DNA of 64,000 nucleotides from positions 57,572,686 to 57,636,685 of the forward strand of contig OZ020306.1 in assembly GCA_963971305.1 (NCBI GenBank), in the 5' to 3' direction. The translations under genes were made by a program, and so were the position numbers. Position 1 is the stretch's first letter, and every line of letters begins with the position of its first letter. The notes below the pieces were generated by a model that saw nothing but the letters and a program-made list of their open reading frames with translations, was not told the origin of the DNA and searched no databases. This document shows, one piece after another, positions 44,501 to 54,713 of the stretch. This stretch comes from Arcuatula senhousia (lineage: Eukaryota; Mollusca; Bivalvia; Mytilida; Mytilidae).

Positions 44501-45251
44501 TGCTATCTTAGGAAATAGCACTTCCACCCAACGACTCCCATCTTCTGCTTCCATTTTTACAGCTGAAGCCAGAGCCATTATTTTAGCTCTTCGTTTAATT
44601 GATGCTTCAGAGCACGCACAATTCTTCATCTGTTCTGATTCTCTCTCTTGTCTTTTGGCAATTGAGAACCGCAAGTTTAAAAATCCATTAATTAGTAAAA
44701 TTGTTTACATGATTCACCAATTGATTAGAGGTGGTGCAGAATTGATTTTCCTATGGGTACCCAGTCATACTGGTATTCATGGGAATTCAGTCGTGGACAG
44801 GGTTGCGAAGGAAGCCCTTCGCAAACCAATTTCGAAATGTTTTATTCCCCATTCGGATTGCAGAAATGCAATCCGTATATATGTTCAAAGTTTGTGGGAT
44901 GAGGTTTGGGCTGCCGCTGAGCACAACAAACTTCATGAGCTGAAACCACAGCTTGGGGAGAATCATGCTTCATTCCGATGCCGTCGAGACCAAGTGGTCA
45001 TCACTAGATGTCGTATTGGACATTCTAGAGTCACTCATGGCCACTTGATGACACAAGAGAAAGAGGCACCAGTGTGCATCCCTTGTGACACTCCGTATTC
45101 GCTGAAGCATGTTCTCCTTGACTGTGTTGATGTCGCTCCTACGCGAATGAAGTACTTTAGCTGTGCAACAATGCACGATTTGTTCAGCGGCATCCCAAAC
45201 GATGCTATTTTATCTTTTATCAAAGAAATTGGTCTTTACAATAAATTATAG
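41574..45251 (+). CDS. LINE ORF2 protein: APE endonuclease, reverse transcriptase, RNase H
   Basis: 1,225 codons without interruption. Residues about 1-215 form an APE-type endonuclease: QWNCRGL, QETHLK (34-39), YVPPN, GDFNAHNPLWG (130-140), SSIDLSI and GSDHFPI (204-210). RT spans about 430-720: GPDNIHYQLL, NYRPIALT, QCGFRQGRSTQDHL, FFDLEKAYD (about 573), GVPQGSILS (about 632) and the catalytic LYVDDF (about 664). An RNase H follows: VYTDGSK (about 963), AEARAI (about 996), CSDSLS (about 1020) and PSHTGIHGNSVVDRVAK (Asp about 1073). The C-terminal CIPCDTPYSLKHVLLDC is a likely Zn-binding end. APE-RT-RNaseH order fits the I/Nimb group. All catalytic residues I can identify are present, so the protein may be active if expressed, although the copy lacks a promoter. 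Confidence 0.95.
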   Translation: MSTIIQWNCRGLKANFLELQLLVQSLDPTVFCLQETHLKETDIISLKGYSMYSTFSNTERAAGGSSILVKDRVLHSSIPLTTDLQAVAVRVSLHQTVTLCSIYVPPNTNLTLAQLKQLTDQLPAPYMVLGDFNAHNPLWGSVNINDKGKKIEDFLSKESLCIFNDGSSTFLHSGNGTYSSIDLSICDPSLLTDFSWQVHDDLCGSDHFPIILKDLFGEPEQRIPRYKLEKADWQKFSMLCSEKLRPELFTETKEPISVFNETLISIADETIPKTSAFPKKLNKPWFTDECGKAIGDRNKAQNHFKNHQTKENLSNFRIFRAKARRTCKQTRRTSWKKFVSGLTSRTPMNKIWNFIQKMKGKNSKSSVKHLNVGNSTLTSEQDIANKLAETFAKHSSSSNYKPDFQKFKQTAEKTKLNFNSDNSESYNSPFSLDELKTSLSKAHDTACGPDNIHYQLLKHLPDISMNTLLNLMNDVWINGKLPEIWKLATVVPIPKPGKDHTDASNYRPIALTSCVCKTLERMINDRLVWFLESNGLISNIQCGFRQGRSTQDHLVRFESFLRNAFAKNEHVVSIFFDLEKAYDTTWKYGILKDISDMGLKGRLPNFLADFLSDRHFNVKVNKTLSEEFDQEMGVPQGSILSVTLFSIKINSIAKVLKDNIEGSLYVDDFLICYSAKNMNTIERQLQLCLNRIEKWASENGFKFSESKTVAMHFCKKRKLHPDPDLYLYDKKIKIVEESKFLGVLFDKKLSFLPHIKMLKSRCLKALDIIKVVSSTDWGADKSVLLNLYRSLVRSKLDYGSTVYGSAKKSYLQILDAVHHQGLRLCLGAYRTSPIESLYAEANEPSLKHRRIKLGLQYATKLKAFPGNPAHDCVFNPPLKTVYEKHENKTPPFGIRIAPHLANLNIDLETIKPVTLLKFPPWELLKPEFNFDLRKHKKSETNHLLIQQDYCEIKSRYPDFLTVYTDGSKDGDSVASAAILGNSTSTQRLPSSASIFTAEARAIILALRLIDASEHAQFFICSDSLSCLLAIENRKFKNPLISKIVYMIHQLIRGGAELIFLWVPSHTGIHGNSVVDRVAKEALRKPISKCFIPHSDCRNAIRIYVQSLWDEVWAAAEHNKLHELKPQLGENHASFRCRRDQVVITRCRIGHSRVTHGHLMTQEKEAPVCIPCDTPYSLKHVLLDCVDVAPTRMKYFSCATMHDLFSGIPNDAILSFIKEIGLYNKL

Positions 45252-45577
45252 TTTTAAATAAAATATTGCTTATGTTCATTGTTTGTTTTATTAACTCGTT
45301 AATTTTTCTATTTTTCCTTTAATTTATATTTGTTCTACCTTAATATATTGCTCTAAAACAATAATTGTTGTTGTTATTTTATTTTTTAGAGTGTTCATTT
45401 TTAAGTGAGTTTTTAATCTACTTTTCTGTTTGTTTGTTTTTTGTTTTACTCAGCGGTCTTTTGACTTTGTTTTATATATATTTATTTTATTTATATATTT
45501 CAACTTGTTTATGTCCCGATGATGGCTGAAATATCGCCGACGGGACAATAAGCAGCCAGCAATCAATCAATCAATCT

Positions 45578-46150
45578 ACTCTTTATTCATTTATAAATTA
45601 AGGGCCCAAAAGGGGCAAAAAAATCTAATATTTTATTTGATCTCACAATAACTTTGGTTCTGGTTGGTCAACTGTTATGAAATTTGACAATGATATGAAC
45701 TACCATTATACCATAAATGGGATTGATTTTGGGGGGTCTTTTTTCATTTAGAAATAAGGGGTCCATTAGGGGCAAAAAAAAACTTTTTTATTTCTGGTCC
45801 GATTTTATTATTTTTTTTTTGCAAGTCAAGTCTTGTCAAGTGTTGGATAGAAAATGGAGGATTAACTATTGCTTTATCCCCCACCCCATTTTGGAAATAG
45901 GGGCCAAAAGGGGCTAAAATTAAAACTTGTTATTTATTTCTGATTTCATTTTTTTTTTTGGCAAATGAATTCTTGTAGTGAATTAACAAAATTGAACGTT
46001 AATTTTGCAACACTTCCCTTTCCTCAGTTACTGCTAAGGGCCAAATGGAGCAAAAGTGAAAGGGAGAAGATACCATTAAATTGGGGCCTTTTGTAACTGT
46101 AATTTAGTTTAGTTTGCTTTTGAAAAAAAGTTCTTCTGAATGTTGATGGA
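45578..46150 (-). repeat. TACGACCGC-type repeat fragment, reverse orientation
   Basis: Blocks GGGCCCAAAAGGGGC, GTTATGAAATTTGACAATG and AATGGGATTGATTTTGGGGG are the complement of blocks in the repeat at 15.3-16.3 kb. The LINE inserted in this fragment; its left remnant is at 40561-40597. Confidence 0.6.
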
Positions 46151-46289
46151 TAGTTAAAAAAATGTTTTAACCAAGCTCCGGATCCTCTTCCAAGTTAAAT
46201 GGTCGGTCCCTTATGCCCCTTACAACTTTTATCTAGAGTGTCTCTACATTTTAATAAATGCATAGATGCGTCATACCCAATACTTAACG

Positions 46290-46335
46290 CTTTTCAAAAT
46301 TTATCAATTGGAACTTTGTTATCATTTTTATGTCG
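46290..46335 (+). repeat. Possible retrozyme tail remnant without ribozyme
   Basis: AAAATTTATCAATTGGAACT followed by TTGTTATCATTTTTATGTCG closely follows the retrozyme segment after its hammerhead. The ribozyme itself is missing. Low confidence because only about 40 bp align. Confidence 0.3.
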
Positions 46336-46362
46336 CCTGCAATATGTGTTGCAAAGCCACAT

Positions 46363-46781
46363 GGTCTTGGGATTCTGACGTCGGGTCAGTGCTCAGCCAA
46401 CAGAGCGACCAAGTGTGTACCCTAGGTGGCTTAATAGGGTAGCCCTCGTCCGCGGGGGTTGTCAGGTCTATAATACGGAAACCCTGACCGCCGACCATAG
46501 TGGGCCAACGTGTGTGGAGAGTGCCACGCTCCATGCACGTAAAAGACCCCTTTGTAGACCGCCAAGTAGTGCACCACATAGGCTACATTTTCCGCCCCTA
46601 CCCACCTCTCCCCTTTTCCTGTGGTTCTTCAAAATTTACCGTACCTTTGTTTCCCACCCCATCCACATTTTTCATTTATCATCATCATTTCATGTTCATT
46701 TTATCATCCTTTTCATGTTCATCGCCTGTAAATAACCAATATAGCGTTGCACGGGCGTAAAACACCAACTCACTCACTAAC
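46363..46781 (+). repeat. SINE-like family A, 5'-truncated with 12-bp TSD
   Basis: Starts at GTCTTGGGATTCTGACG, so the 5' module is lost; ends in a TCACTCAC tail. GCAAAGCCACAT flanks it (46351-46362 and 46782-46793). Truncation at the 5' end with an intact TSD is strong evidence that family A moves by target-primed reverse transcription. It also shows the uninterrupted site used by the hammerhead array. Confidence 0.9.
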
Positions 46782-46793
46782 GCAAAGCCACAT

Positions 46794-48025
46794 ATAAATG
46801 GGAGCCACTGTGGCAAGTATCTGTTGTCCTGGGGTGTCACAAAACTGTCTGTCACAGTTTTCTGGGCAACTATATACGTCACAGCCTCTTGATTTTTGGC
46901 ATGTAGCTTCCTCCTACATGTATAGTACTACATGTTTATGGTGAAAAATGAATTTATTCCTGTAACTCATTTCCCCCCTGTTACATGTAAACAAATATTT
47001 TTAGATGAAGACTACATACAAACACACATGTACAATATATGTCTTCCATGGAAGACTGTCCCAATTTTGTAACCCTCATTTAATTGTTCAACAACTTTTC
47101 ATCTGCTTCTGTTTTTTTTATGTAGCAAGATATCTTAGTCTGCCTATACAGTTTACAGTATGCACACAACATTTCCATTGATCAGATAAAGAGAAACAGT
47201 AGAGGATCAGCAGGTTAATATATCATCATCAATAAATGCATCAGACAACATTAACAAAAACAGTAATCAAAATTTACCCATCTAGACTAGAACAAAAATC
47301 CAATTGACTTTAAACAATACATACACAAGTAGAATGCAGTTTTAAAGCCAAACTGTCCAGATACAAAGACGCTGAACATACTTGTTAAAGGGGTTAAAGA
47401 AGACTTACATGTGTGCATTTTTTCTTAATTTATTTTGAACATATTTCATTAAACAAATAAAAATCACCAAATGCATTAACTAAATACATGGATGTTAGGT
47501 ACATTCACAATTTACATGTCTTACTCGACCTTATAGTCTTAAATTTTAAACACAATATAATCTCCAAAATTAAGTATATGATTTTTTAATTTGAATTGAC
47601 AAGTTTTTTGTTTCTCCTTTATAAAACAAAAAAACTGTTCCATTTATAATTGCATATACTTTACACAGCCACAGAATGACCAGCATTCACATAAAGACAT
47701 TTACAACAATCTATCCAAACAATTGCCACCTACCTAGGATAACCTACAAAAGCTTAAAGCTTATTTCCAGTAGGGTCCCTGAACAAAACTAAGGTAACCT
47801 GCTCATGATACTTAAAGTAACATACATATATTTAAATTGAAGTATTAAAATAGAATAAAAAACACTCCTCCCAAATTACATATGGTGACAATATATAATG
47901 ACAGAATTTTTCTACAGAAACGTTATAGAATTTCATAAAACTAGCAGAAAAAAAGTTTTGCATATCAAAACAATGGTTGTTTAATATCAAAAGTTTAATA
48001 TCCAAACTATTCCAACAAAAGTTAG
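46794..48025. other. Unassigned AT-rich sequence
   Basis: No supported gene or repeat border in about 1.2 kb. Confidence 0.4.
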
Positions 48026-48267
48026 TCCCGTGCGGGGCCCGGGAGGCGAATAGGCCCGCAGCAGCGCAAAGCTTGTCGGTAAAAGTCCTCTAAAGAGCGC
48101 TCAAAAACCTGACATCGGGGTCAGGCCGCTTTGCCCACAAAGCGACTGGGATGTGTGCCCCAGGTGGTTGAATGGGGCAGCCCTGACATCGAGAGATGCG
48201 GGGTCGTCAGGCGATAATGCGGAAAAACTGACCGCAAACCATAGTGGTGCACCGTGTTGGGAAAAAT
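48026..48267 (+). repeat. SINE-like family B, 5' half only
   Basis: Starts CCCGTGCGGGGCCCGGGAGG and ends abruptly at CACCGTGTTGGGAAAAAT, where CACTGCATGAAAAAATG begins. The rest of the SINE is not found nearby. The break point and the CACTGCATG motif recall the junction at 10686. Confidence 0.8.
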
Positions 48268-48297
48268 CACTGCATGAAAAAATGTCTTTTGGTGCAA

Positions 48298-50647
48298 ATA
48301 AAGGTAATAACAAAACTATCGAACTTGAATGATCAATCTCATAGTCCAGAGAAAATGACAAAAACGAATCAGTCATACCGGAGAACTGGTGGATCGCAAT
48401 GGTCCTGACTTGGTACAGGCATTTCAAACGAAATGGTGGGTTAAACCAGGATTTATGGCGCCAAACCTCCCTCTTCCATTGCGATCTTAGGATCCGGTAA
48501 TGACCATAGAACACAACATAGTTGTGAGACACAATAGGGATATTGAGGTGATCATCTCAGTACAGCACACCAGTCAAACACTAATTAAAACAATTAACTA
48601 TCATATCTTTTAACTCAATTTTGAACTTTTCTACTAGTGGCTGATAACGAAGAAAGAATTTTTTTAGTGATCGTATGAGACGTATTTTCTTATAGCCCTG
48701 CTTCAAAAGTCGGTCACGAAGAAACCGGTGTCTGATCAAAAAATCTGTGAAATGTGTGCAAGCTCTGGCATATCGAATAAGTTGAGAAATATAAACACCG
48801 TATGCAGGAGAAGTAGGTATATTGCTCTGTAGATTAGGAAAATTAATAATTTGAAAATTAAAATCGTCTCGTTTATCGTAAATTTTTGTACTGAGATGAC
48901 CACCTGGGTCAAATTCGAGGTGTAAATCCAAGAAAGACGTGAAGCAATTAGATTCGGTGGTCTCTTTAATCTCCAATTCCGGAGGATATATTGAAGGAAT
49001 CCAACTACCAAATGAAGTGTTATTGATAGAAAGGACATCGTCAATATATCTGAATGTAAGATTAAATGACCTTGCCTCTTTCATCTTCTTGTTCTTTACG
49101 AGTCCCTGAAGAAATTCAGTCTCGTAAGAGTATAAAAACAAATCGGCGAGGAGAGGAGCACAGTTTGTGCCCATTGGAATGCCGATTTGTTGTTGAAAAA
49201 TCTCTCCTCCGAAGGTGACAAATATGTTGTCAATGAGGAAATCAAGCATACTGCAAACTTGTTCCAGTGTGTAAGAAATTTTATCTTTGAAAGATGTTTT
49301 GGAAAAGAATGTAGAATTATAACCCAAAACAACAAAATTCCTTGAGTTTGAAAAGGCTTTTTCGAGAAGTTTTTTCAGGCGACATTTTAGTTTTTCGTGT
49401 GGCAAGGTAGTGTATAAAGTTGAAAAATCGAACGTTTTCAAAGAGTGAACCTCAGAAAATGATCTAGATTTAAAATGATCTAACAAATCTTTTGAGTTTT
49501 TCAAAATCCACATATGGTTAATTCCACTACGATTATAAATAGTGTCGCAGTATGCTTGTTGACCTTCTTTGACAGCAGACAAGATTTTAGTTAAATGAAC
49601 GGACAGCTCTGTAGTTGAACATGATGAAGATCCAGCTATATACCTTTCTTTGTACGGATTTTTGTGAAGTTTAGGTATCCAGTACAAATATGGTAACTCT
49701 TTATGTTCCTCTTTCATTGGAATATTGAAAGAGGACATAAAAGAGCTATGGTTGGCTATGATTTCATCTTTGTTAAATGAAGTCCGTGTGTATGTAGCAC
49801 TAGCGGAAGTATTACCATCAATGCCTAGTTCTTTTATTAGACAATTGTAATAATGTGCTTAACATACAAAAACTATATTATTGGAAGCCTTGTCTGCTGG
49901 CGTGACAACATACCTGTCATGTAAGGAAGAGAGACAATTGAGAGCTTCACGATCTCTAAATACAGAAGAAGGCCGGGGGTTCACACATTTGCGAAGTTTG
50001 TCTATTCGGCTTCGTACAAGAGATCGGATAGTCCTTACCCAGTCCGACAGTGATTCAAGCTCTGGTTCTTGGTCCTTTTCCCTCTTTATCCAGGCTTTAG
50101 CATAGTCCTCCACAGCGTCCATGATGATCTTAAAGTTATGATTCCAATTTATACGTTGTGGTTCCCTGAATTTAGGTCCATGGGAAATCACATTACGTAA
50201 TAAATCATTTTCAATTATCTTAAGATCACCCGTGATGACATGACCAGATGGACCATAGACAAAGGGAGAAGCATAGCAATCACATGTCAGAGGGGACTTT
50301 AGATATTCTTCAATGTTTAGGTCCTGCAATGCCTTTTTGTGGTTGAAAATTTTACTACTTATGGTTTTAGTGTAGCGGTAGGAAACAATTGGTGTTGACT
50401 GATTTTTGAAATATTGAAGAATTTGAGATGTAACTTCCTTACGATTTAAAATATTGCTAATGTTTATAGCATCTATCCCTTTGTTCTTAAATGGAATATG
50501 GAGAAATTTCCTATCCTCAGTAGTAAGAGGCTCACTTCTTACAGGCTTAAAAAGACGGAAAAGAGCAACGTCGCAAATAATGCTAGTAAGCCTGTAAGCA
50601 CACGGCACAACCATTACGGAGAAAAACATTGTTAACGGACGATACAT
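48298..50647 (-). pseudogene. Penelope-like element, nearly complete RT with one in-frame stop
   Basis: Two minus-strand ORFs (262 and 385 codons) are in the same frame and separated only by one TAA at 49859-49861 and 40 open codons, giving an about 688-residue protein with one premature stop. N-terminal part: CDCYASPFVYGPSGHVITGDL, GPKFREPQRINW and PADKASNN. RT core: YWIPKLHKNPYKERYIAGSS, FDFSTLYTTLPHEKL, QIGIPMGTNCAPLLADLFL, FRYIDDVLSINN (catalytic DD), then FLDLHLEF, KIYDKRDDFNFQIINFPN and YGVYISQLIRYARAC. This order fits Penelope-like RTs, perhaps the Hydra/Naiad group; I do not see a GIY-YIG endonuclease in the visible ORFs. The 3' UTR (about 280 bp, ending near 48298) is shared with the copy at 54.7 kb. 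Confidence 0.85.
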
Positions 50648-51142
50648 GCAATTTTTTCACGGTTTATGTCAATTTTCAACTTTTAATCTCGAAAATATCA
50701 AAAATATGAATGTAATAAACTTTAAAAACATGCCCAGTATATAAACAAGAACATATTGTATAAGGATTTAATTTCTTTTTGTCGAACACAATAGTATATT
50801 TTTAAATCATTCACGAACGGTTTGCTCGATTTGATTACATTGACACGGACAATTCAAACTGGTTAATATAAACAGGCCCGTATAGAGTAATAATCTGGCA
50901 AGTTATGCTTCTATATAAGTAAAAGAAGTTAATAAAGTTTTCTTTTAATGAAAATATCAATATCCAATAATAACGTTCAATATTTTTTTTATATATTTCA
51001 AGCATAACAAAATGACTCTAAATACATGCAATAAAACTTGGTAACGGACCGATACATGCAGAATAATTGCGTTGCAGTCAACAGGTGTAACTGAAATACA
51101 ATTAAGAGGTATTTATAATTTGATGTCCCATTTCTATATATT
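50648..51142. other. Possible 5' region of the Penelope-like element, unassigned
   Basis: AT-rich with no recognisable coding. I looked for a GIY-YIG domain on the minus strand and did not find one. Confidence 0.4.
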
Positions 51143-51290
51143 TTTTGGGTTATTGCTCATGCTCTTCATGATTTAGATATAATGTTTGGCTTTTTCAATA
51201 TTTTGGTAGAGCGCCTCCGATGAGTCTTAAAAAGACGTAGTCAGGCGTAGCAAAATTTATTGTCTAGAACTTTGTTGTAATTTTTATTTC
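51143..51290 (+). ncRNA. Dead hammerhead in a retrozyme monomer remnant
   Basis: About 148 bp match the retrozyme unit (GCTCTTCAT, TTTTGGTAGAGCGCCT, GGCGTAGCAAAATTTATTG). The ribozyme at about 51212-51247 has CCGATGA for CUGAUGA, retains a stem II hairpin (GTCTT...AAGAC), and has lost GAAA and stem III. Stem I (CGCCT/AGGCG) is intact. Catalysis is not expected. Confidence 0.75.
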
Positions 51291-53023
51291 CAAAAATCTT
51301 TTGTTTAGAATTTTTTTTAAATTTCATACAGCTATTAGCTAAAATCACGGATATTTATTATAAATGTGTGTTTTTACACAGATTTACTTCAGCTTTTACC
51401 AGTGGCACACAATCTTTTTCTCATTCCAAATAATTGCATTATTAAACTGTTATATTTAATATTAACATGGACATGAAGCAGTCGCACAAAACAGCAAATC
51501 CTCTTGCCCGTTATATTAAAGTCTAAAATAGTGCCAAAGTCTGGAAGGGTCCCGTCGGCAAACATCTAAGTGTTTTCAGAACGGTATTAGTAAAAAGTTG
51601 TTTTTCAGTTATTGTTCACTAAGTCCAATTTGAAAATCCGTGATTTTCTATGAACTTTTTTTTCAAACAAATTTTATGGATTTGCATGAAATATGTTTTA
51701 ATATACTAATCATGACATGCTACACTGAACCTACCCTGCAACTTTATCAGAAGGATATTGTAAATAGTTTTGGCGTTCAAGTGTTCACAAAGCCCGTTTT
51801 CAAAATCTATCAAAATTATACAAGTTTTTCCTACTGTAAAAAACTGTATTGTTAGTAGTTTTTAGTTTAAGGTATATTTTTCACAAGAGTTGTAGACGGG
51901 CAAAAGGACGGACGGACAACGTGAAAACTTTAGGGCGACTCTCTACCACTTGTAGATTCTTAGCTATGGACATTTACCAAAAACTGTAACCAAAGTTATA
52001 CATGCTGAAAACGTAAGTCAAGATGAATTTATGTTAATGCAGATGCATAATATTGTTATTCACGATAAATGGAACAAACAGGTGACCTACATAACATGCA
52101 CACATTAGTAACACTTTGGATACATGTACGATCGACGACTTATCCAAATAAACAGAAAACGCAAAATTATTTATTTTCTATCCAAACTTAAATCATGATT
52201 AGCCAATTCACTTTCAGATGAAGACATTTGAACCATCTAAAAAACTCTAACTTGAGTCATTTAGGTGGCAATGTATTAAGTCATGCTGACAACCATTACA
52301 GATGTACATACCCCTGACCTTTAAGATACATGTTTATGGTTCTGCAGCTTTTGACATAACTAAAACCATTACGTACATGAAGCTTCATACGAACGAACAC
52401 ACCAATTGCCATCTTACAATTACAAGAAAGGAGAAGGTTGTTGCATTCACCTGGCGGCACCAGAACTGATATTGATACATTTTTTATTTAATATTTATAA
52501 ATTTAACTCAGACTGTCGTTTGCAGTTAAGACACGACGTTCATACGACAGTCGCTGACAAAGTATATACACGCACCATTTGTCTGATACATTATAAATAA
52601 TGCATGTATTCGTCCGTAACGTAGATTATTTGCATGTACCCCTTTTTCTTGGACAGCGACATGCTTTGCAGTCCATGGCTTCATAAATAAATTGATGAAG
52701 AGCCTATACAATTTCTAAAATCATTAAAAGAGCACAAAACTTTTAAAAAACACAGAAAAGAGGTTTTTGCTTCACGTTGCTCGTATTGAAAGTGTGCTAT
52801 AGTACGAGGGTGGGCTATTGGTTTGTTAATGTTCTCGAAAACTACATGGCCGATTTCAATGTTTCAAACATAAATATTTAGCTAGTTCATTTTTCTTTAT
52901 ACTGTACGCTTCAGTTTTTCTATTATCATTTGTAAACAAATAAAATGTCATACCTTTTCTGACTATATCCATCCCAAATTGTGTATTTTACCTGTGTTTT
53001 AATCCGTTTCAAGGATTTTACGT
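51291..53023. other. Unassigned sequence
   Basis: No supported gene in about 1.7 kb; short ORFs lack recognisable content. Confidence 0.4.
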
Positions 53024-53337
53024 CTATGTCCCGTCCGTCAACATTATTTCTCGTCTTAATGGTTCTGCCGTGTGGTAAGAAGGAGTAAATGGATCAGTAC
53101 CTGCTTTTTCTAACCCAAGATCACGTAGGTCTTTAAGTTTCGTGACTCGTAGTGAATAGAGAATGGTACGAACATGATGGACTCCCAATGGTTGTTGTAG
53201 ACTTGTAACCAGATCATCAAACGTGTCTGAAAGAGATCTGTTGTCAGTTTGACTGGCACCAGATCTTGGTTTGTATCGTTTGTGACCATGACTACGTTTG
53301 TGTCTACCATTGGGGTCAAACAGTTTCATAACATTCA
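53024..53337 (-). CDS. Candidate terminal exon, basic then helical protein, unrecognised
   Basis: On the minus strand a CTTTTGTTTGTAG acceptor precedes an open frame: SEVNVMKLFDPNGRHKRSHG, HKRYKPRSGASQTDNRSL, DTFDDLVTSLQQPLGVHHVR, then KLKDLRDLGLEKAGTD to TAG. Codon-like composition looks genuine. It lies downstream of gene copy 2 beyond an AAAAGATG-rich block and could be another exon or a second gene of a carrier element. Not recognised. Confidence 0.45.
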
Positions 53338-53338
53338 C

Positions 53339-53790
53339 CTCACTACAAACAAAAGATGAGCAAAAGACTACATTTTGCTCATCTTTTATCATCTTTTATT
53401 TGGCTTTTAGAAAAAAAATAAATATACAAAATGTCATCTTTTTGGTCACCTTTTGAACTTACAAAAGTTATCTAAATGGCCTTTTGTCAATATATGAAAG
53501 CTAACAAAACATTACTTTTTTAATGCCTAAAAGATAATAAAAGTGTACATTTTGTTGAATTTCCCCCTTACAAAATGTATTTTTTTCACAACAAAAGATG
53601 TAAAATGTCACCTTTTAGATTTACAAAAGAGCACAGGTTGTTTCCTTTTTTTACAAAATGTAATTTTTCACCTCAAAAGATGTAAAATGTCGTCTTTTAG
53701 ATTGATCAAAAGTGAACATTTTGGTATTTTTCATTACCAAATGTATGTAAAATATTGCCTTTTGAAATGTTTTTATACCAAGTTTTAATC
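53339..53790. repeat. AAAAGATG/CATCTTTT-rich block, second copy
   Basis: Repeated AAAAGATGTAAAATGTCACC-like phrases and their complements, in the same position relative to gene copy 2 as the block at 10225-10686 relative to gene copy 1 (downstream of the MSSDEE exon). The sequences are related by motif, not by clear colinear alignment. Confidence 0.5.
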
Positions 53791-53799
53791 TATTTCCTG

Positions 53800-54410
53800 T
53801 TTAAACATGTATCCAAAAACATTTTCTGTCACCCAAGAGAATGTGGAATCCTAGGAAACGTTTAATGAAACCACAGTACATAACTGTACACAAGGATGCT
53901 TGCTATGATAATTCCGTTGAACTATTGTATTTGAAAACTGGAATATATCCAAAAGACAAAATGCCACATCTCACAATTTAGGACGGTGGACAAATGGTTG
54001 AACCAGGCGGGGAATTCTATAAAATACAACCAGCTGACATTGTTTTTTTTTTTCAAAAGAGATTTACATATATCTTATAAAATCCGAAGTGATCATCTTT
54101 ACATAACTGCAACCAATTTTTTCATCTTGTCTTTTGTTTTGTTTCATTATGTTTTATGTTTTTTTGTAGGAGAGGGGGTATTACTATAGCAAGCTGAACA
54201 TGACAAAACTGTATTGTTGCACAACTTTAAATTGATCTCAGTTGAAAGCTTCTTGCTATTTTCCATTGAAAATTTTAAAAATACTTTTCAAAAAGGATTG
54301 ATGTTACCTTGATATAAGTAATTTTCACCATTTTCAAACTGGCTCAATGGCTGAAACTGCCATCAAATATTAATAGAACAAAAAATAAAAAATAAAAATC
54401 TTTATTTTAT
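53800..54410. other. Unassigned 3' flank of gene copy 2
   Basis: AT-rich; no supported feature. Confidence 0.35.
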
Positions 54411-54417
54411 ATCACTG

Positions 54418-54713
54418 TCAGACAATCCATAACTTTTCCTCTGGGAGGGTCGGAGGGTCAACATCACGTTGCTCCCCAATTGTCCTCTTCTGCAGCATTT
54501 TCCTGCTTTTGTTGGAACAGATGGTTTGAAACATATTGTCCAATTTATTTTTATAGTCCTTAAATTTTTCTGACTGCCACACAGGCTGATGGGTTATAAA
54601 TCCTCCATCTGTTTCTTCATCACTACTCATCATAGATGGAAGTAATACATCTTTAATCTTGTTCCTCTTTTCTTCACTTATTGGCATTTTCTCCAATGCC
54701 AGTTTTCTTCTTC
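54418..54713 (-). CDS. Terminal exon of unrecognised gene, copy 2, cut by an insertion
   Basis: Paralog of 9176-9484. In order: RRKLALEKMPISEEKRNKI, LLPSMMSSDEETDGGF, THQPVWQSEKFKDYKNKLD, and KSRKMLQKRTIGEQRDV, with a stop at 54418. The exon's first codons (AGA AGA) directly abut a 5'-truncated Penelope-like copy on the plus strand, so the original splice acceptor has been displaced. This copy is likely inactive unless a new acceptor is used. Motifs shared with copy 1 across the remaining exon argue that the coding sequence was under constraint before the insertion. Confidence 0.65.

Larger units (their letters stand above)
40598..45574 (+). mobile_element. I/Nimb-like LINE, 5'-truncated, with 11-bp TSD
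   Basis: TCTACTCTTTA flanks it (40587-40597 and 45575-45585). It starts inside ORF1, compared with the copy at 58.4 kb, and ends in a CAATCAATCAATCAAT tail after a GTCCCGATGATGGCTG / CGCCGACGGGAC hairpin. It carries the end of ORF1, a complete ORF2 and a short 3' UTR. The site is within a TACGACCGC-type repeat fragment. Five-prime truncation, TSD and microsatellite tail are all expected of target-primed reverse transcription. Confidence 0.93.

Noticed and set aside
48101..48532. 143-codon minus-strand ORF
   Set aside because: Covers the Penelope-like 3' UTR and SINE B; no conserved motif.
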